A stretch of DNA of 64,000 bases from Zeimonas arvi (GTDB lineage: Bacteria; Pseudomonadota; Gammaproteobacteria; Burkholderiales; Burkholderiaceae_E). Position numbers and translations under genes: made by a program. Shown here one piece after another: positions 1 through 8,278 of the stretch. The stretch lies in NCBI RefSeq assembly GCF_008039575.1, contig NZ_VDUY01000004.1:62001-126000 (forward strand), given 5' to 3'. Each line of letters begins with the position of its first letter. Positions within the stretch are counted from its first letter, which is position 1. The notes under the pieces were generated by a model, which was not told the DNA's origin, did no database searches, and saw only the letters and a list, made by a program, of their open reading frames with translations.

Positions 1-233
1 ATGCGGTGTCGGCGCAGCCCGATGGCCTGGCGCGCACCGTGTTCGAGCTGCAGGCCCGCGACTGGCGCGACGGCGAAGCGGTGCCGTCCGCCGAGCTGGC
101 CGGCTGGATCAGGCAGCTCGAGCTCGCCGGCGCCCGCAACATCGGCTACTACCCGGACGACGCGCGCGCCGACGTGCCCGAGATGCGGCCGATCGTGCCC
201 GCCTTCTCGGTTCGTTCCCTTCCGCAGCGCTAG
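1..233 (+). CDS. pgaB: PgaB, poly-beta-1,6-GlcNAc N-deacetylase, C-terminal end (partial)
   Basis: Only the last 76 or so codons lie in the window; the gene begins upstream. The tail reads like the end of the PgaB glycoside-hydrolase-like domain: a tryptophan-containing IRQLELAGARNIGYYPDD segment followed by RPIVPAFS, matching the family pattern of GYYPD(N/D) then IRP-FS near the C-terminus. PgaB is the periplasmic enzyme that partly deacetylates poly-N-acetylglucosamine before export. The stop at 231-233 lies 5 bp before pgaC, so the genes are probably one operon. The deacetylase domain is outside the window and cannot be judged. Confidence 0.8.
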   Translation, partial: AVSAQPDGLARTVFELQARDWRDGEAVPSAELAGWIRQLELAGARNIGYYPDDARADVPEMRPIVPAFSVRSLPQR

Positions 234-238
234 CCACG

Positions 239-1507
239 ATGAACATGAGCATTGCATCGATCGGACAGGCCCTGACCGACTTCGCCTTCTACTACCCGCT
301 GTTCATGGCCTACCTGTGGATGGCGGGCGCGCTCTTCTACTGGTATCGCCACGAGCGCGGGGCCGGCAAGGTCGACCAGCCGCCCGCGCACGACGAGTAC
401 CCGAGCGTGGCGGTCATCGTTCCCTGCTTCAACGAGGAGGCGCACGCGGAAGAGACCATCGGCTGCCTGATGCGATCGAAGTACCCGAATCTCGAGGTGA
501 TCGCGGTCGACGACGGCAGCACCGACGACACCGGGACGGTGCTCGAGCGGCTCGCCGCCCGTTACCCTTCGCTGCGCGTGGTGCGGCTCATGCGCAACCA
601 GGGCAAGGCCACCGCCTTGAACACGGCCGCGGCGATGACCCGCGCCGAGATCCTGGTCTGCATCGACGGCGATGCGCTGCTCGATCCCTGGGCCGTGCAC
701 TGGCTGGTGGCGCACTTCCGCTGGCCGCGCGTGGGTGCCGTCACCGGCAACCCGCGCGTGCGCACGCGCTCGACCCTGCTGGGCCGCCTGCAGGTCGGCG
801 AGTTCTCGTCGACGATCGGCCTGATCAAGCGGGCGCAGCGCACCTACGGCCGGGTCTTCACCGTGTCGGGCGTGGTGGCGGCCTTTCGCCGCAGCGCGCT
901 GCACGACGTGGGCTACTGGAGCACCGACATGCTCACCGAGGATGTCGACATCTCGTGGAAGCTTCAGGCCCGGCACTGGGACGTGCGCTTCGAGCCGAAC
1001 GCACTGTGCTGGATCCTGATGCCGGAGACCCTGCGAGGACTCTGGAAGCAGCGGCTGCGCTGGGCCGCCGGCGGCATGCAGGTCCTTGCGAAGAACTGGC
1101 GACCGATGCAGGCCTGGCGCCAGCGCCGGATGTGGCCGGTTTTCGCCGAGTACCTGACCAGCGCGTTCTGGGCCTACACGATGCTCGGGCTCTTCCTGGT
1201 GTGGGTGCTCAGGGTGGTCTTCGGCGTGCCCACGCCCATCGACGGCTCGTCGCTGATCCCGAGGTGGTCGGGGGTGGTCATCGGCACCACGTGTCTCGTG
1301 CAGATCGCGATCGGCATGTCGCTCGATGCGCGGGTCGAGAAGGGCCTGTTCCGCTACTTCTTCTGGATGATCTGGTACCCGCTCGCCTTCTGGCTCCTCA
1401 GCGCGCTCACCACGGTGGTGGGCGTGCCGAGGGCCCTGTTCCGTTCGACTGGAAAACGCGCAAGATGGAAAAGCCCGGATCGGGGACTGCTTCCCCAAGA
1501 CCGCTGA
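239..1507 (+). CDS. pgaC: PgaC, poly-beta-1,6-N-acetylglucosamine synthase
   Basis: This 422-residue inner-membrane family 2 glycosyltransferase polymerises UDP-GlcNAc into the PNAG biofilm polysaccharide. Visible motifs are VPCFNEE and the nucleotide-binding VDDGS in the N-terminal part, the metal-binding DGD near residue 142, the catalytic TEDVD near residue 238 and QRLRW near residue 275. Hydrophobic segments lie at the N-terminus (about residues 10-35) and in the last third. Length and motif order match PgaC/IcaA. The start is ATG 239, just after the pgaB stop, and the 3' end overlaps pgaD by 43 bp, which implies tight co-expression. Confidence 0.95.
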   Translation: MNMSIASIGQALTDFAFYYPLFMAYLWMAGALFYWYRHERGAGKVDQPPAHDEYPSVAVIVPCFNEEAHAEETIGCLMRSKYPNLEVIAVDDGSTDDTGTVLERLAARYPSLRVVRLMRNQGKATALNTAAAMTRAEILVCIDGDALLDPWAVHWLVAHFRWPRVGAVTGNPRVRTRSTLLGRLQVGEFSSTIGLIKRAQRTYGRVFTVSGVVAAFRRSALHDVGYWSTDMLTEDVDISWKLQARHWDVRFEPNALCWILMPETLRGLWKQRLRWAAGGMQVLAKNWRPMQAWRQRRMWPVFAEYLTSAFWAYTMLGLFLVWVLRVVFGVPTPIDGSSLIPRWSGVVIGTTCLVQIAIGMSLDARVEKGLFRYFFWMIWYPLAFWLLSALTTVVGVPRALFRSTGKRARWKSPDRGLLPQDR

Positions 1508-2016
1508 TCATCGAGCGACCGGACCTGCAGTCGCGGTCGCAAAGGCTGATCTCCGCGACGCTCACCGCGTTCTTCTGGGCGCTGTGGCTCTACCTGTGGC
1601 TGCCGGTGGTGGCGCTGGTGGGCTGGTGGCTGGGCGCCACACGCTTCTACGACGAGATGGTGCGGCTGGAGGGCTACAAGCCCCTGGTCGAGCTGCTCGG
1701 CTGGTACGCGGTCTGCATCGTGGCGCTCGCGGGTTCGCTGATCGTCTGGGCCCTCTACAACCTGGTGCGTTTTCGCGGGCGCGAGCGCCGCAAGGCGAGG
1801 CCTCTGGTGAGGGTCGCCCAGGTGGCCGAGCACGTGGGGGTCGAGCCCGACACGCTGCTGGCCTGGCAGCGCGCCCGGATCCTGCACGTGACGCACGACG
1901 AGGCGGGGCGGATCGAGTCGGTCGAAGCGATTGCCCTGCCCTCCGGGGGGCAGGGCGCGGCCGATGCCGGAGAGTCCGGCCCCGAGACCCTGCTCAGGGA
2001 TCCGGCGCTCGCCTGA
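1465..2016 (+). CDS. pgaD: PgaD, PNAG biosynthesis accessory membrane protein
   Basis: The 183-residue protein follows and overlaps pgaC. It starts with a short N-terminal segment containing a PLIIERPDLQS motif typical of PgaD, then two long hydrophobic helices (about residues 30-60 and 85-110) and a basic cytoplasmic tail. PgaD pairs with PgaC in the inner membrane, and in E. coli cyclic-di-GMP binding to the PgaCD complex switches on synthesis. ATG 1465 is chosen because the conserved segment starts soon after it; a longer reading frame runs upstream but overlaps pgaC entirely. The tail after about residue 150 is poorly conserved. Confidence 0.9.
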   Translation: MEKPGSGTASPRPLIIERPDLQSRSQRLISATLTAFFWALWLYLWLPVVALVGWWLGATRFYDEMVRLEGYKPLVELLGWYAVCIVALAGSLIVWALYNLVRFRGRERRKARPLVRVAQVAEHVGVEPDTLLAWQRARILHVTHDEAGRIESVEAIALPSGGQGAADAGESGPETLLRDPALA

Positions 2017-2103
2017 TCGGGCGCGGGACCGGGGCGAGCCCCCGGCCGCCCGGGTGGCAAGCGCGGCTGAACCTTCGGTGGCCGCGGGTACACTGCGGCC
2101 ACC

Positions 2104-3555
2104 GTGTCCAGACCGCGCCCCATCCTCCAGGTCTTCGGCAGCCGTCGCATCGCGGCGATGCTGTTGCTGGGTTTCGCCAGCGGGCTGCCGCTGGCGCTGT
2201 CCTCGGGCACGCTGCAGGCCTGGCTCACGGTCGAGGGCCTCGACATCGCCACGATCGGCTTCTTCGCGCTGGCCGGCCTGCCCTACACCTTCAAGTTCGT
2301 CTGGGCGCCGCTCGCGGACCGCTTCGAGCCGACCATGCTGCCGGGCCGGCGCCGCAGCTGGCTGCTGGTCACCCAGCTGGGGCTGGCCGCGCTGTGCTTC
2401 GTGATGGCCACGCTGGACCCGCGCACGTCGGTGATGGCCGTGGGCGCCTGCGCGGTGGCGATCGCCTTCCTGTCCGCCTCGCAGGACATCGTCTTCGACG
2501 CCTACCGGACCGATCTTCTCGACGAGAGCGAGCGGGGCGCCGGCGCGGCCGTGTCGGTGCTCGGCTACCGGCTCGCGATGCTGGTGTCCGGCGGGCTGGC
2601 GCTGATCATCGCCGATCAGTGGCTGGGCTGGCCGAACATGTTCCGGCTGATGGGCGGCTTGTTCGGCCTGATGGGGCTGGTCACCCTCTGGTCGCCCAGG
2701 CCGCCGCCTGCCGAGGCCCTGCGCAGCGACGTGCGCCGCGAACTGGTCGGCTTCGTGGCCATGCTGGCGGCCGGCGCCGGCAGCTTCTGGCTGCTTCGCC
2801 AGCTGCCCTGGAACTGGATCGGCGAGGGGCGCTTCGCCCGGCTCGCCGCGGACACGCTGATGCTGGTCGTGGCCTGCGTGGCCGCGCTGCGCGCCGCGCG
2901 CGCGGCGGGCTTCCCTTCCTTCCTCGCGCCCTGGGATGCCTTCTTCTCGCGCGAGAAGGCCGCCTGGCTGCTCGCGCTGATCGTGCTCTACAAGCTGGGC
3001 GACGCCTTCGCCGGCAGCCTGTCGACCAGCTTCCTGATACGCGGCGCCGGCTTCACGCCCACCGAGGTGGGCGCGGTGAACAAGGTGCTGGGGCTGGTCG
3101 CCACGATCGTGGGCGCGCTGGCCGGCGGCGCATGGCTCGCGAAGCGCCCCCTGTACGCCTCGCTGATGCTGTTCGGCGTCCTGCAGGCGGTCTCGAACTT
3201 CGGCTACTGGCTGATCTCGGTGCTGCCCAAGAGCTACACGCTGATGGCCGCCGCCATCGGTTTCGAGAACCTGTGCGGCGGCATGGGCACCGCCGCCTTC
3301 GTGGCCTTCCTGATGGCGCTGACCGACCGGCGCTTCTCCGCGGCCCAGTATGCGCTGCTGTCGGCGCTGGCCGCGGTGGGTCGGGTCTACGTGGGCCCGG
3401 CCTCGGGGGTGATGGTCGCCGCCTTCGGTTGGCCGGCCTTCTTCGTGTTCACCGTCGCGGCGGCCTTGCCCGGGCTGCTGCTGCTCGCCTGGTTGCGGCC
3501 GCAGGTGGCGGCGCTCGGCGGGCCGCCGGAGCCGGGGCGGCAGGAGCCGTCGTAG
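2104..3555 (+). CDS. ampG: AmpG-like muropeptide permease (MFS)
   Basis: The 483-residue polytopic protein belongs to the major facilitator superfamily. The N-terminal GFASGLPLALSSGTLQAWL, the following KFVWAPLADR and the SASQDIVFDAYRTDLL segment are hallmarks of AmpG, which imports anhydromuropeptides released in cell-wall recycling. Length matches E. coli AmpG (491). About 14 hydrophobic segments are visible. The start is GTG at 2104; no strong ribosome binding site is seen, so the start is moderately certain. The 3' end overlaps the convergent IclR-type gene by about 107 bp. Confidence 0.88.
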   Translation: MSRPRPILQVFGSRRIAAMLLLGFASGLPLALSSGTLQAWLTVEGLDIATIGFFALAGLPYTFKFVWAPLADRFEPTMLPGRRRSWLLVTQLGLAALCFVMATLDPRTSVMAVGACAVAIAFLSASQDIVFDAYRTDLLDESERGAGAAVSVLGYRLAMLVSGGLALIIADQWLGWPNMFRLMGGLFGLMGLVTLWSPRPPPAEALRSDVRRELVGFVAMLAAGAGSFWLLRQLPWNWIGEGRFARLAADTLMLVVACVAALRAARAAGFPSFLAPWDAFFSREKAAWLLALIVLYKLGDAFAGSLSTSFLIRGAGFTPTEVGAVNKVLGLVATIVGALAGGAWLAKRPLYASLMLFGVLQAVSNFGYWLISVLPKSYTLMAAAIGFENLCGGMGTAAFVAFLMALTDRRFSAAQYALLSALAAVGRVYVGPASGVMVAAFGWPAFFVFTVAAALPGLLLLAWLRPQVAALGGPPEPGRQEPS

Positions 3556-4360
3556 GCGCGCCGAGCGCCGTGGAGATCTGCGCGGCGGCCCGCAGCATCT
3601 CCGGCAGGACCTGCTGCCGCATCGCCTCGAGCGTGAAGCGGGAGGCCTGCAGGCCGGCGTTCAGCGCGGCCACCACCTTGCCGCCCGGTCCGCGCAGCGG
3701 CACCGCGATCGAACGCAGCCCCAGTTCGAGTTCCTGGTCCAGGATGCACCAGCCGTCGCGCCTGACCTGCGCGATCCGCCGCGCGAGCTCGGCGGGATCG
3801 GTCACCGTGCGTTCGGTGTAGGCGGGCAGGGGCGACGCCTCGGTCAGCACCGCGTCGAGCCCGGGTTCGGACAGCGCGGCCAGCAGCACGCGCCCGAGCG
3901 AAGTCGCATGGGCCGGCAGCCGCGAGCCGATGCCCAGGTTGATCGACATGATCCGGGTGCGGGTCGGCACCCGCGCCACGTAGACGATGTCGCGCCCATC
4001 GAGCACCGCGATCGAGCAGCTCTCGTGGATCCGCTCGACCAGCTCGACCAGGAAGGGTTGGGCCAGGTCCCAGATGCCCTGGGCGTGCAGGTAGGCGAAG
4101 CCGAGCTTCAGCACCCTGGGGCGCAGCGAGAACAGCCGGCCGTCGGTCTCGGCGTAGCCGAGTTCGCAGAGCGTGAGCAGCAGCCGGCGCGCCGCCGCGC
4201 GGGTCAGGCCGGCACGGCGGGCGACCTCGGACAGCGTCATGGCAGCGTGCTCGCGGTCGAAGGCCTCGATGACCGCCAGCCCGCGCGCGAAGGACTGGAC
4301 GAAATCGGGAGGCTCCGCGGTTGACAGGCGGCCGCCGTCGGCCTCTAATGCCGGCTTCAT
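3449..4360 (-). CDS. pcaR: IclR-family regulator of beta-ketoadipate genes (PcaR/PcaU type)
   Basis: The 303-residue protein has an N-terminal winged helix (FVQSFARGLAVIEAF, then LSEVARRAGLTRAAARR) and a C-terminal IclR effector domain with VARVPTRTRIM and LPAHATSLGRVLLA, the pattern of the PcaR/PcaU/PobR subgroup. These regulators respond to beta-ketoadipate or related aromatic acids. It is divergent from pcaIJ, and repeats in the 81-bp gap overlap its start codon, suggesting autoregulation. The last 45 residues are Ala/Pro/Arg-rich and lie over the end of ampG; they are probably not functional. No clear ribosome binding site precedes ATG 4360. Confidence 0.85.
   Translation of the reverse strand: MKPALEADGGRLSTAEPPDFVQSFARGLAVIEAFDREHAAMTLSEVARRAGLTRAAARRLLLTLCELGYAETDGRLFSLRPRVLKLGFAYLHAQGIWDLAQPFLVELVERIHESCSIAVLDGRDIVYVARVPTRTRIMSINLGIGSRLPAHATSLGRVLLAALSEPGLDAVLTEASPLPAYTERTVTDPAELARRIAQVRRDGWCILDQELELGLRSIAVPLRGPGGKVVAALNAGLQASRFTLEAMRQQVLPEMLRAAAQISTALGAPTTAPAAPAPAARRAPPPAAATRRAAAARARPPRR
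4321..4349 (+). promoter_or_regulatory. Candidate sigma-70 promoter of pcaIJ
   Basis: TTGACA (4321-4326) and TCTAAT (4344-4349) are separated by exactly 17 bp, a near-consensus sigma-70 promoter pointing at pcaI. It lies inside the first codons of the divergent IclR gene. The expected transcription start, about 4356, sits just upstream of the repeated TGTGCGCTAT elements. Confidence 0.55.
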
Positions 4361-4395
4361 GTGCGCTATTTGAACATGTGTGCGCTATGCGCACA
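4360..4395. promoter_or_regulatory. PcaU-type three-repeat operator
   Basis: TGTGCGCTAT occurs at 4360-4369 and again at 4379-4388. The second copy forms a perfect dyad, TGTGCGC-TAT-GCGCACA (4379-4395), with a third inverted copy. One palindrome plus one direct repeat about two helical turns away is the architecture described for the IclR-type regulator PcaU of Acinetobacter. The site covers the start of the IclR gene and lies just downstream of the candidate pcaIJ promoter. Confidence 0.7.
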
Positions 4396-4441
4396 ACAGG
4401 CCCGCGACCGATCGCGCTGCCAGGCAAGACAGAGGACTCCG

Positions 4442-5134
4442 ATGATCGACAAGACCGTTGCCTCGCTGGAGGAGGCCGTCGCAGGCATCCACGACGGCGC
4501 CACCATCATGATCAGCGGCTTCGGCAGCGCGGGCCAGCCGGCCGAGCTGATCGACGCGCTGATCGCCCAGGGCGCGAAGGACCTCACCATCGTCAACAAC
4601 AATGCGGGCAACGGCGAGACCGGCCTGGCCGCGCTGCTCAAGACGGGCCGGGTGCGCAAGATCCTCTGCTCCTTCCCGCGCCAGGCCGACTCGTACGTCT
4701 TCGACGAGCTCTACCGCAGCGGCAAGCTCGAGCTCGAGTTGGTGCCGCAGGGCAACCTTGCCGAGCGGATCCGCGCGGCGGGCGCCGGTATCGGCGGCTT
4801 CTTCACGCCGACCGGTTTCGGCACCCAGCTTGCCGAGGGCAAGGAAACGCGCCGGATCAACGGTCGCGACTACGTCCTCGAGTATCCGATCCACGCCGAA
4901 TTCGCGCTGGTCAAGGCGCGCAAGGCCGACCGCTGGGGCAACCTGGTCTACCGCAAGACCGCGCGCAACTTCGGCCCGATCATGGCCGCTGCCGCGAAGT
5001 GCGCGATCGCGCAAGTCGACGAGATCGTCGAGCTCGGCGCGCTCGACCCCGAGGCCATCGTCACGCCGGGGATCCATGTGAAGCGCGTCGTGCAGGCGGG
5101 CGCCGCGCAGGCGTCGGCGCAGGCTGCCGCCTGA
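4442..5134 (+). CDS. pcaI: 3-oxoadipate CoA-transferase subunit A
   Basis: The 230-residue alpha subunit of succinyl-CoA:3-oxoadipate CoA-transferase activates beta-ketoadipate in the last steps of aromatic ring catabolism. It shows the family GATIMISGFGSAGQP CoA-binding loop near residue 20 and the GGFFTPTGFGT segment near residue 115. ATG 4442 is chosen because AGAGGACT precedes it and the family starts with M-I/N-K-T; an upstream in-frame ATG at 4361 would run through the operator. The gene is followed 17 bp later by the beta subunit. Confidence 0.93.
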   Translation: MIDKTVASLEEAVAGIHDGATIMISGFGSAGQPAELIDALIAQGAKDLTIVNNNAGNGETGLAALLKTGRVRKILCSFPRQADSYVFDELYRSGKLELELVPQGNLAERIRAAGAGIGGFFTPTGFGTQLAEGKETRRINGRDYVLEYPIHAEFALVKARKADRWGNLVYRKTARNFGPIMAAAAKCAIAQVDEIVELGALDPEAIVTPGIHVKRVVQAGAAQASAQAAA

Positions 5135-5151
5135 GCGCAAGGGAGGACTCG

Positions 5152-5811
5152 ATGAACAAGCTGACCCGAGACCAGATCGCCGCGCGCGTCGCGCGCGACA
5201 TCCCCGACGGCGCCTACGTGAACCTGGGCATCGGCCTGCCGACCCTGGTGGCCAACCACCTTCCCCAGGGGCGCGAGATCGTCCTGCACAGCGAGAACGG
5301 CATCCTGGGCATGGGCCCGGCGCCGGCCAAGGGCCAGGAGGACTGGGACCTGATCAACGCGGGCAAGCAGCCGGTCACCGAGCTGCCCGGCGTGTCCTAC
5401 TTCCACCACGCCGACTCCTTCGGCATGATGCGCGGCGGCCATCTGGACTTCTGCGTGCTCGGGGCCTTCCAGGTGGCGGCCAACGGCGACCTCGCCAACT
5501 GGCACACCGGCGCGCCCGACGCGATTCCCGCGGTCGGCGGCGCGATGGACCTGGCCATCGGCGCCAAGCAGGTCTTCATCATGATGGAGCACCTGACCAA
5601 GTCCGGCGAGAGCAAGCTCGTCGAGCGCTGCAGCTATCCGCTGACGGGGATCGGCTGCGTGTCGCGCGTCTACACCGACCTGGCGGTCATCGACGTCGGC
5701 CCCGAGGGCTTCGTCGCGCTCGAATGGGTAGACGGGCTCTCGTTCGAGGAACTCGCCAGGCTGACCGCGGCGCCCTTGAGGCGCGGCGACAGGGGCGCGC
5801 GCGTCGCCTGA
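5152..5811 (+). CDS. pcaJ: 3-oxoadipate CoA-transferase subunit B
   Basis: The 219-residue beta subunit carries the catalytic glutamate in the HSENGILGMGP motif (about residue 47), which forms the enzyme-CoA thioester, and the GGHLDFCVLGAFQV segment typical of this subunit. It starts at ATG 5152 behind a good GGGAGGA site. Together with pcaI it forms the heteromeric transferase that makes 3-oxoadipyl-CoA for the thiolase encoded downstream. Confidence 0.94.
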   Translation: MNKLTRDQIAARVARDIPDGAYVNLGIGLPTLVANHLPQGREIVLHSENGILGMGPAPAKGQEDWDLINAGKQPVTELPGVSYFHHADSFGMMRGGHLDFCVLGAFQVAANGDLANWHTGAPDAIPAVGGAMDLAIGAKQVFIMMEHLTKSGESKLVERCSYPLTGIGCVSRVYTDLAVIDVGPEGFVALEWVDGLSFEELARLTAAPLRRGDRGARVA

Positions 5812-5829
5812 GCGGCGGAGCGATTTCCG

Positions 5830-6140
5830 ATGACGAGCCCGATCGATTCCGCGCGGCCTCCCGATGCCGCGCAGTCGTCCGCGGCCCCGTTCGCCTTCGA
5901 CGGCCGCAGCCCCTTCCCCTGCACCGGCTTCGCCGCCCGCGATCCGAAGGCCCTGTACGCGGTCGACGCGGCCCGATCGCGCCGCTGTCCGCCGAGGGCC
6001 TCGACCGCGCGGCCGACCTGACGGTGCAGAATCCGTACCGGAGCCCCCGGCCGATCGAGCGCGACGCGATCCGCGCCATGCTCGACGACGCCTGGCACGG
6101 GCGCATCATCCCTTCAATCCTCGAGAGACCCCGATCATGA
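5830..6140 (+). pseudogene. Small unknown gene between pcaJ and pcaF, apparently frameshifted
   Basis: From ATG 5830, behind GCGGAG, one frame gives a plausible start (MTSPIDSARPPD, then FAFDGRSPFPCTGF and DPKALYAVDAA). It turns Arg/Pro-rich and stops at 6021. Just after VDAA, near 5975, the frame shifted by one base reads IAPLSAEGLDRAADLTVQN and then YRSPRPIERDAIRAMLDDAW, and its TGA overlaps the pcaF start as ATGA (6137-6140). Adding one base joins the halves into a protein of about 103 residues. I do not recognise the family. The shift may be a sequence error or a real mutation. Confidence 0.5.
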
Positions 6141-7339
6141 GAGAAGTCTTCATCTGCGACGCGGTGCGCACCCCGATCGGCCGCTACGGCGGCGTGCTGT
6201 CTTCGGTGCGCACCGACGACCTCGGCGCGATCCCGCTGCGCGCGCTGCTCGAGCGCAACCCGAAACTCGACCCGGCCGCGATCGAGGAGGTGATCTTCGG
6301 CTGCGCGAACCAGGCCGGCGAGGACAACCGCAACGTGGCCCGGATGGCGGCGCTGCTGGCCGGCCTGCCGTTCGCGGTGCCCGGCGCCACGGTCAACCGG
6401 CTGTGCGGTTCGGGCATGGACGCGGTGGGCACCATCGCTCGCGCGATCCGCTGCGGCGAGATGGACCTGGCCATCGCCGGCGGCGTCGAGAGCATGTCGC
6501 GCGCGCCCTTCGTGATGCCCAAGGCCGACGCCGCCTTCTCGCGCAGCAACGCGGTCTACGACACCACGATCGGCTGGCGCTTCGTCAACCCGCTGATGAA
6601 GAAGCTGTACGGCATCGACTCGATGCCCGAGACGGCCGAGAACGTCGCCGACGACTTCAGGATCTCGCGGGAGGACCAGGACGCGATGGCCTTCCGCAGC
6701 CAGCTGCGCGCGGCCGCCGCCCAGAAGAGCGGCTTCTTCGACGGCGAGATCGTCCCGGTCGGCATTCCGCAGCGCAAGGGCGACCCGGTCGTGGTGAACC
6801 GCGACGAGCACCCGCGCGAGACGACCGTCGAGGCGCTGGGCAAGCTCAAGCCCATCGTGCGTCCCGATGGCACGATCACCGCCGGCAACGCCTCGGGTGT
6901 CAACGACGGGGCCGCCGCGATGATCCTGGCCACCGAAGAGGCCGCGACGCGCCACGGCCTCACGCCGCGCGCGCGGCTGGTCTCGATGGCCACTGCCGGC
7001 GTCGCGCCGCGGATCATGGGCATCGGCCCGGCGCCGGCCACGAAGAAGCTGCTCGAGCGCAACGGCCGCAAGATCGGCGACATCGACGTCATCGAGCTGA
7101 ACGAGGCCTTCGCCGCGCAGGGCCTGGCCGTGCTGCGCGAGCTGGGCGTGCCCGACGACGCGCCGCAGGTGAACCCGAATGGCGGCGCGATCGCGCTGGG
7201 CCACCCGCTGGGCATGTCCGGCGCGCGCCTGGTGCTCACCGCGGTCAACCAGCTGCACCGCAGCGGCGGCCGGCTGGCGGTGGCCACGATGTGCATCGGC
7301 GTGGGCCAGGGCATCGCCACGCTGATCGAGCGGGTCTGA
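6137..7339 (+). CDS. pcaF: 3-oxoadipyl-CoA thiolase
   Basis: The 400-residue thiolase cleaves 3-oxoadipyl-CoA to succinyl-CoA and acetyl-CoA, ending the beta-ketoadipate pathway. The acyl-accepting cysteine is Cys90 in NRLCGSGMDA; the GGAIALGHPLGMSGAR histidine and the final MCIGVGQG cysteine complete the thiolase active site. Length is exactly that of PcaF. The start ATG 6137 overlaps the stop of the preceding small reading frame (ATGA), so translation is likely coupled. CoA-transferase subunits lie upstream and a ring-cleaving dioxygenase downstream. Confidence 0.95.
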   Translation: MREVFICDAVRTPIGRYGGVLSSVRTDDLGAIPLRALLERNPKLDPAAIEEVIFGCANQAGEDNRNVARMAALLAGLPFAVPGATVNRLCGSGMDAVGTIARAIRCGEMDLAIAGGVESMSRAPFVMPKADAAFSRSNAVYDTTIGWRFVNPLMKKLYGIDSMPETAENVADDFRISREDQDAMAFRSQLRAAAAQKSGFFDGEIVPVGIPQRKGDPVVVNRDEHPRETTVEALGKLKPIVRPDGTITAGNASGVNDGAAAMILATEEAATRHGLTPRARLVSMATAGVAPRIMGIGPAPATKKLLERNGRKIGDIDVIELNEAFAAQGLAVLRELGVPDDAPQVNPNGGAIALGHPLGMSGARLVLTAVNQLHRSGGRLAVATMCIGVGQGIATLIERV

Positions 7340-7364
7340 GCGCGGGCAGGGGCGGCGGACACTC

Positions 7365-8222
7365 ATGAGCCTCGACGAGTCGAACCTGACCGACGCAGTG
7401 ATCGGGCGCATGGAGGGCTGCGAGAGCCCGCGCCTCAGGCAGATCATGACGAGCCTGATCCGGCACCTGCACGACTTCGCCCGCGAGGTCGAGCTGACCG
7501 AGGACGAGTGGTTCGAGGGCATCCGCTTCCTGACCGCCACCGGCCGGATGTGCGACGACAGGCGCCAGGAATTCATCCTGCTCTCGGACACGCTGGGCCT
7601 GTCGATGCTGGTCGACGCGATCAATCACCGCCATCGGGCCGGCGCCACCGACACCACGGTCTTCGGGCCCTTCTTCGTCGAGGGCGCGCCCGCGTTGCCG
7701 CACTGGGCGAACGTCTCCGAAGGCATCCCGGGCACGCCGTGCTTCGTGTCGGGCACGGTCCGCGACACCGGGGGCAGGCCGATCGCGGGCGCGGTGATCG
7801 ACGTCTGGCAGACCGATGGCGTCGAAGGCCTGTACGACGTGCAGCGACGCGAGGGCGGCATGTACGGTCGCGGCCGGATCACGACCGATGCCCAGGGCCG
7901 CTACGCCTTCCGCACGGTGCAGCCGGTCAGCTATCCGATCCCCGACGACGGGCCGGTCGGCAAGATGCTGCGCAAGATGGGCCGGCACCCCTGGCGGCCG
8001 GCGCACATCCACGCGAGGATCGCCCACCCGGCGCACGAGACGCTGACCACCCACATCTTCGTGAAGGGCGACGCCTACCTGGCGTCCGACGCGGTGTTCG
8101 GGGTCAAGGACTCGCTGGTCGTCGACTTCGTCCAGCACCCGCCCGGACCCACGCCCGACGGCGGTCGCAGCGAGCTCCGGTTCTCGACGGCGCAGTACGA
8201 CTTCGCGCTGGCGCCGGCCTGA
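7365..8222 (+). CDS. Intradiol ring-cleavage dioxygenase (hydroxyquinol 1,2-dioxygenase-like)
   Basis: The 285-residue non-haem Fe(III) dioxygenase has the N-terminal dimerisation domain (FLTATGRMCDDRRQEFILLSD) and the catalytic barrel with DVWQTDG, GLYDVQ (Tyr ligand), the second Tyr in SYPIP and the HxH of RPAHIH. The sequence around TDTTVFGPFFVEGAP resembles hydroxyquinol and chlorocatechol 1,2-dioxygenases more than protocatechuate 3,4-dioxygenase. Cleavage of hydroxyquinol would give maleylacetate, which feeds into beta-ketoadipate; no maleylacetate reductase is visible here. It lies 25 bp after pcaF, probably in the same operon. The exact substrate is uncertain. Confidence 0.85.
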   Translation: MSLDESNLTDAVIGRMEGCESPRLRQIMTSLIRHLHDFAREVELTEDEWFEGIRFLTATGRMCDDRRQEFILLSDTLGLSMLVDAINHRHRAGATDTTVFGPFFVEGAPALPHWANVSEGIPGTPCFVSGTVRDTGGRPIAGAVIDVWQTDGVEGLYDVQRREGGMYGRGRITTDAQGRYAFRTVQPVSYPIPDDGPVGKMLRKMGRHPWRPAHIHARIAHPAHETLTTHIFVKGDAYLASDAVFGVKDSLVVDFVQHPPGPTPDGGRSELRFSTAQYDFALAPA

Positions 8223-8278
8223 GCGGCGTCACCTGCGCGGGACCCATTCTTCCCACCTTTCGAGAGATGACACGAACC

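Noticed and set aside
3387-4427. 346-codon minus-strand frame over the IclR gene
   Set aside because: Different frame of the same DNA, Arg/Pro-rich; the IclR frame has complete domain motifs.
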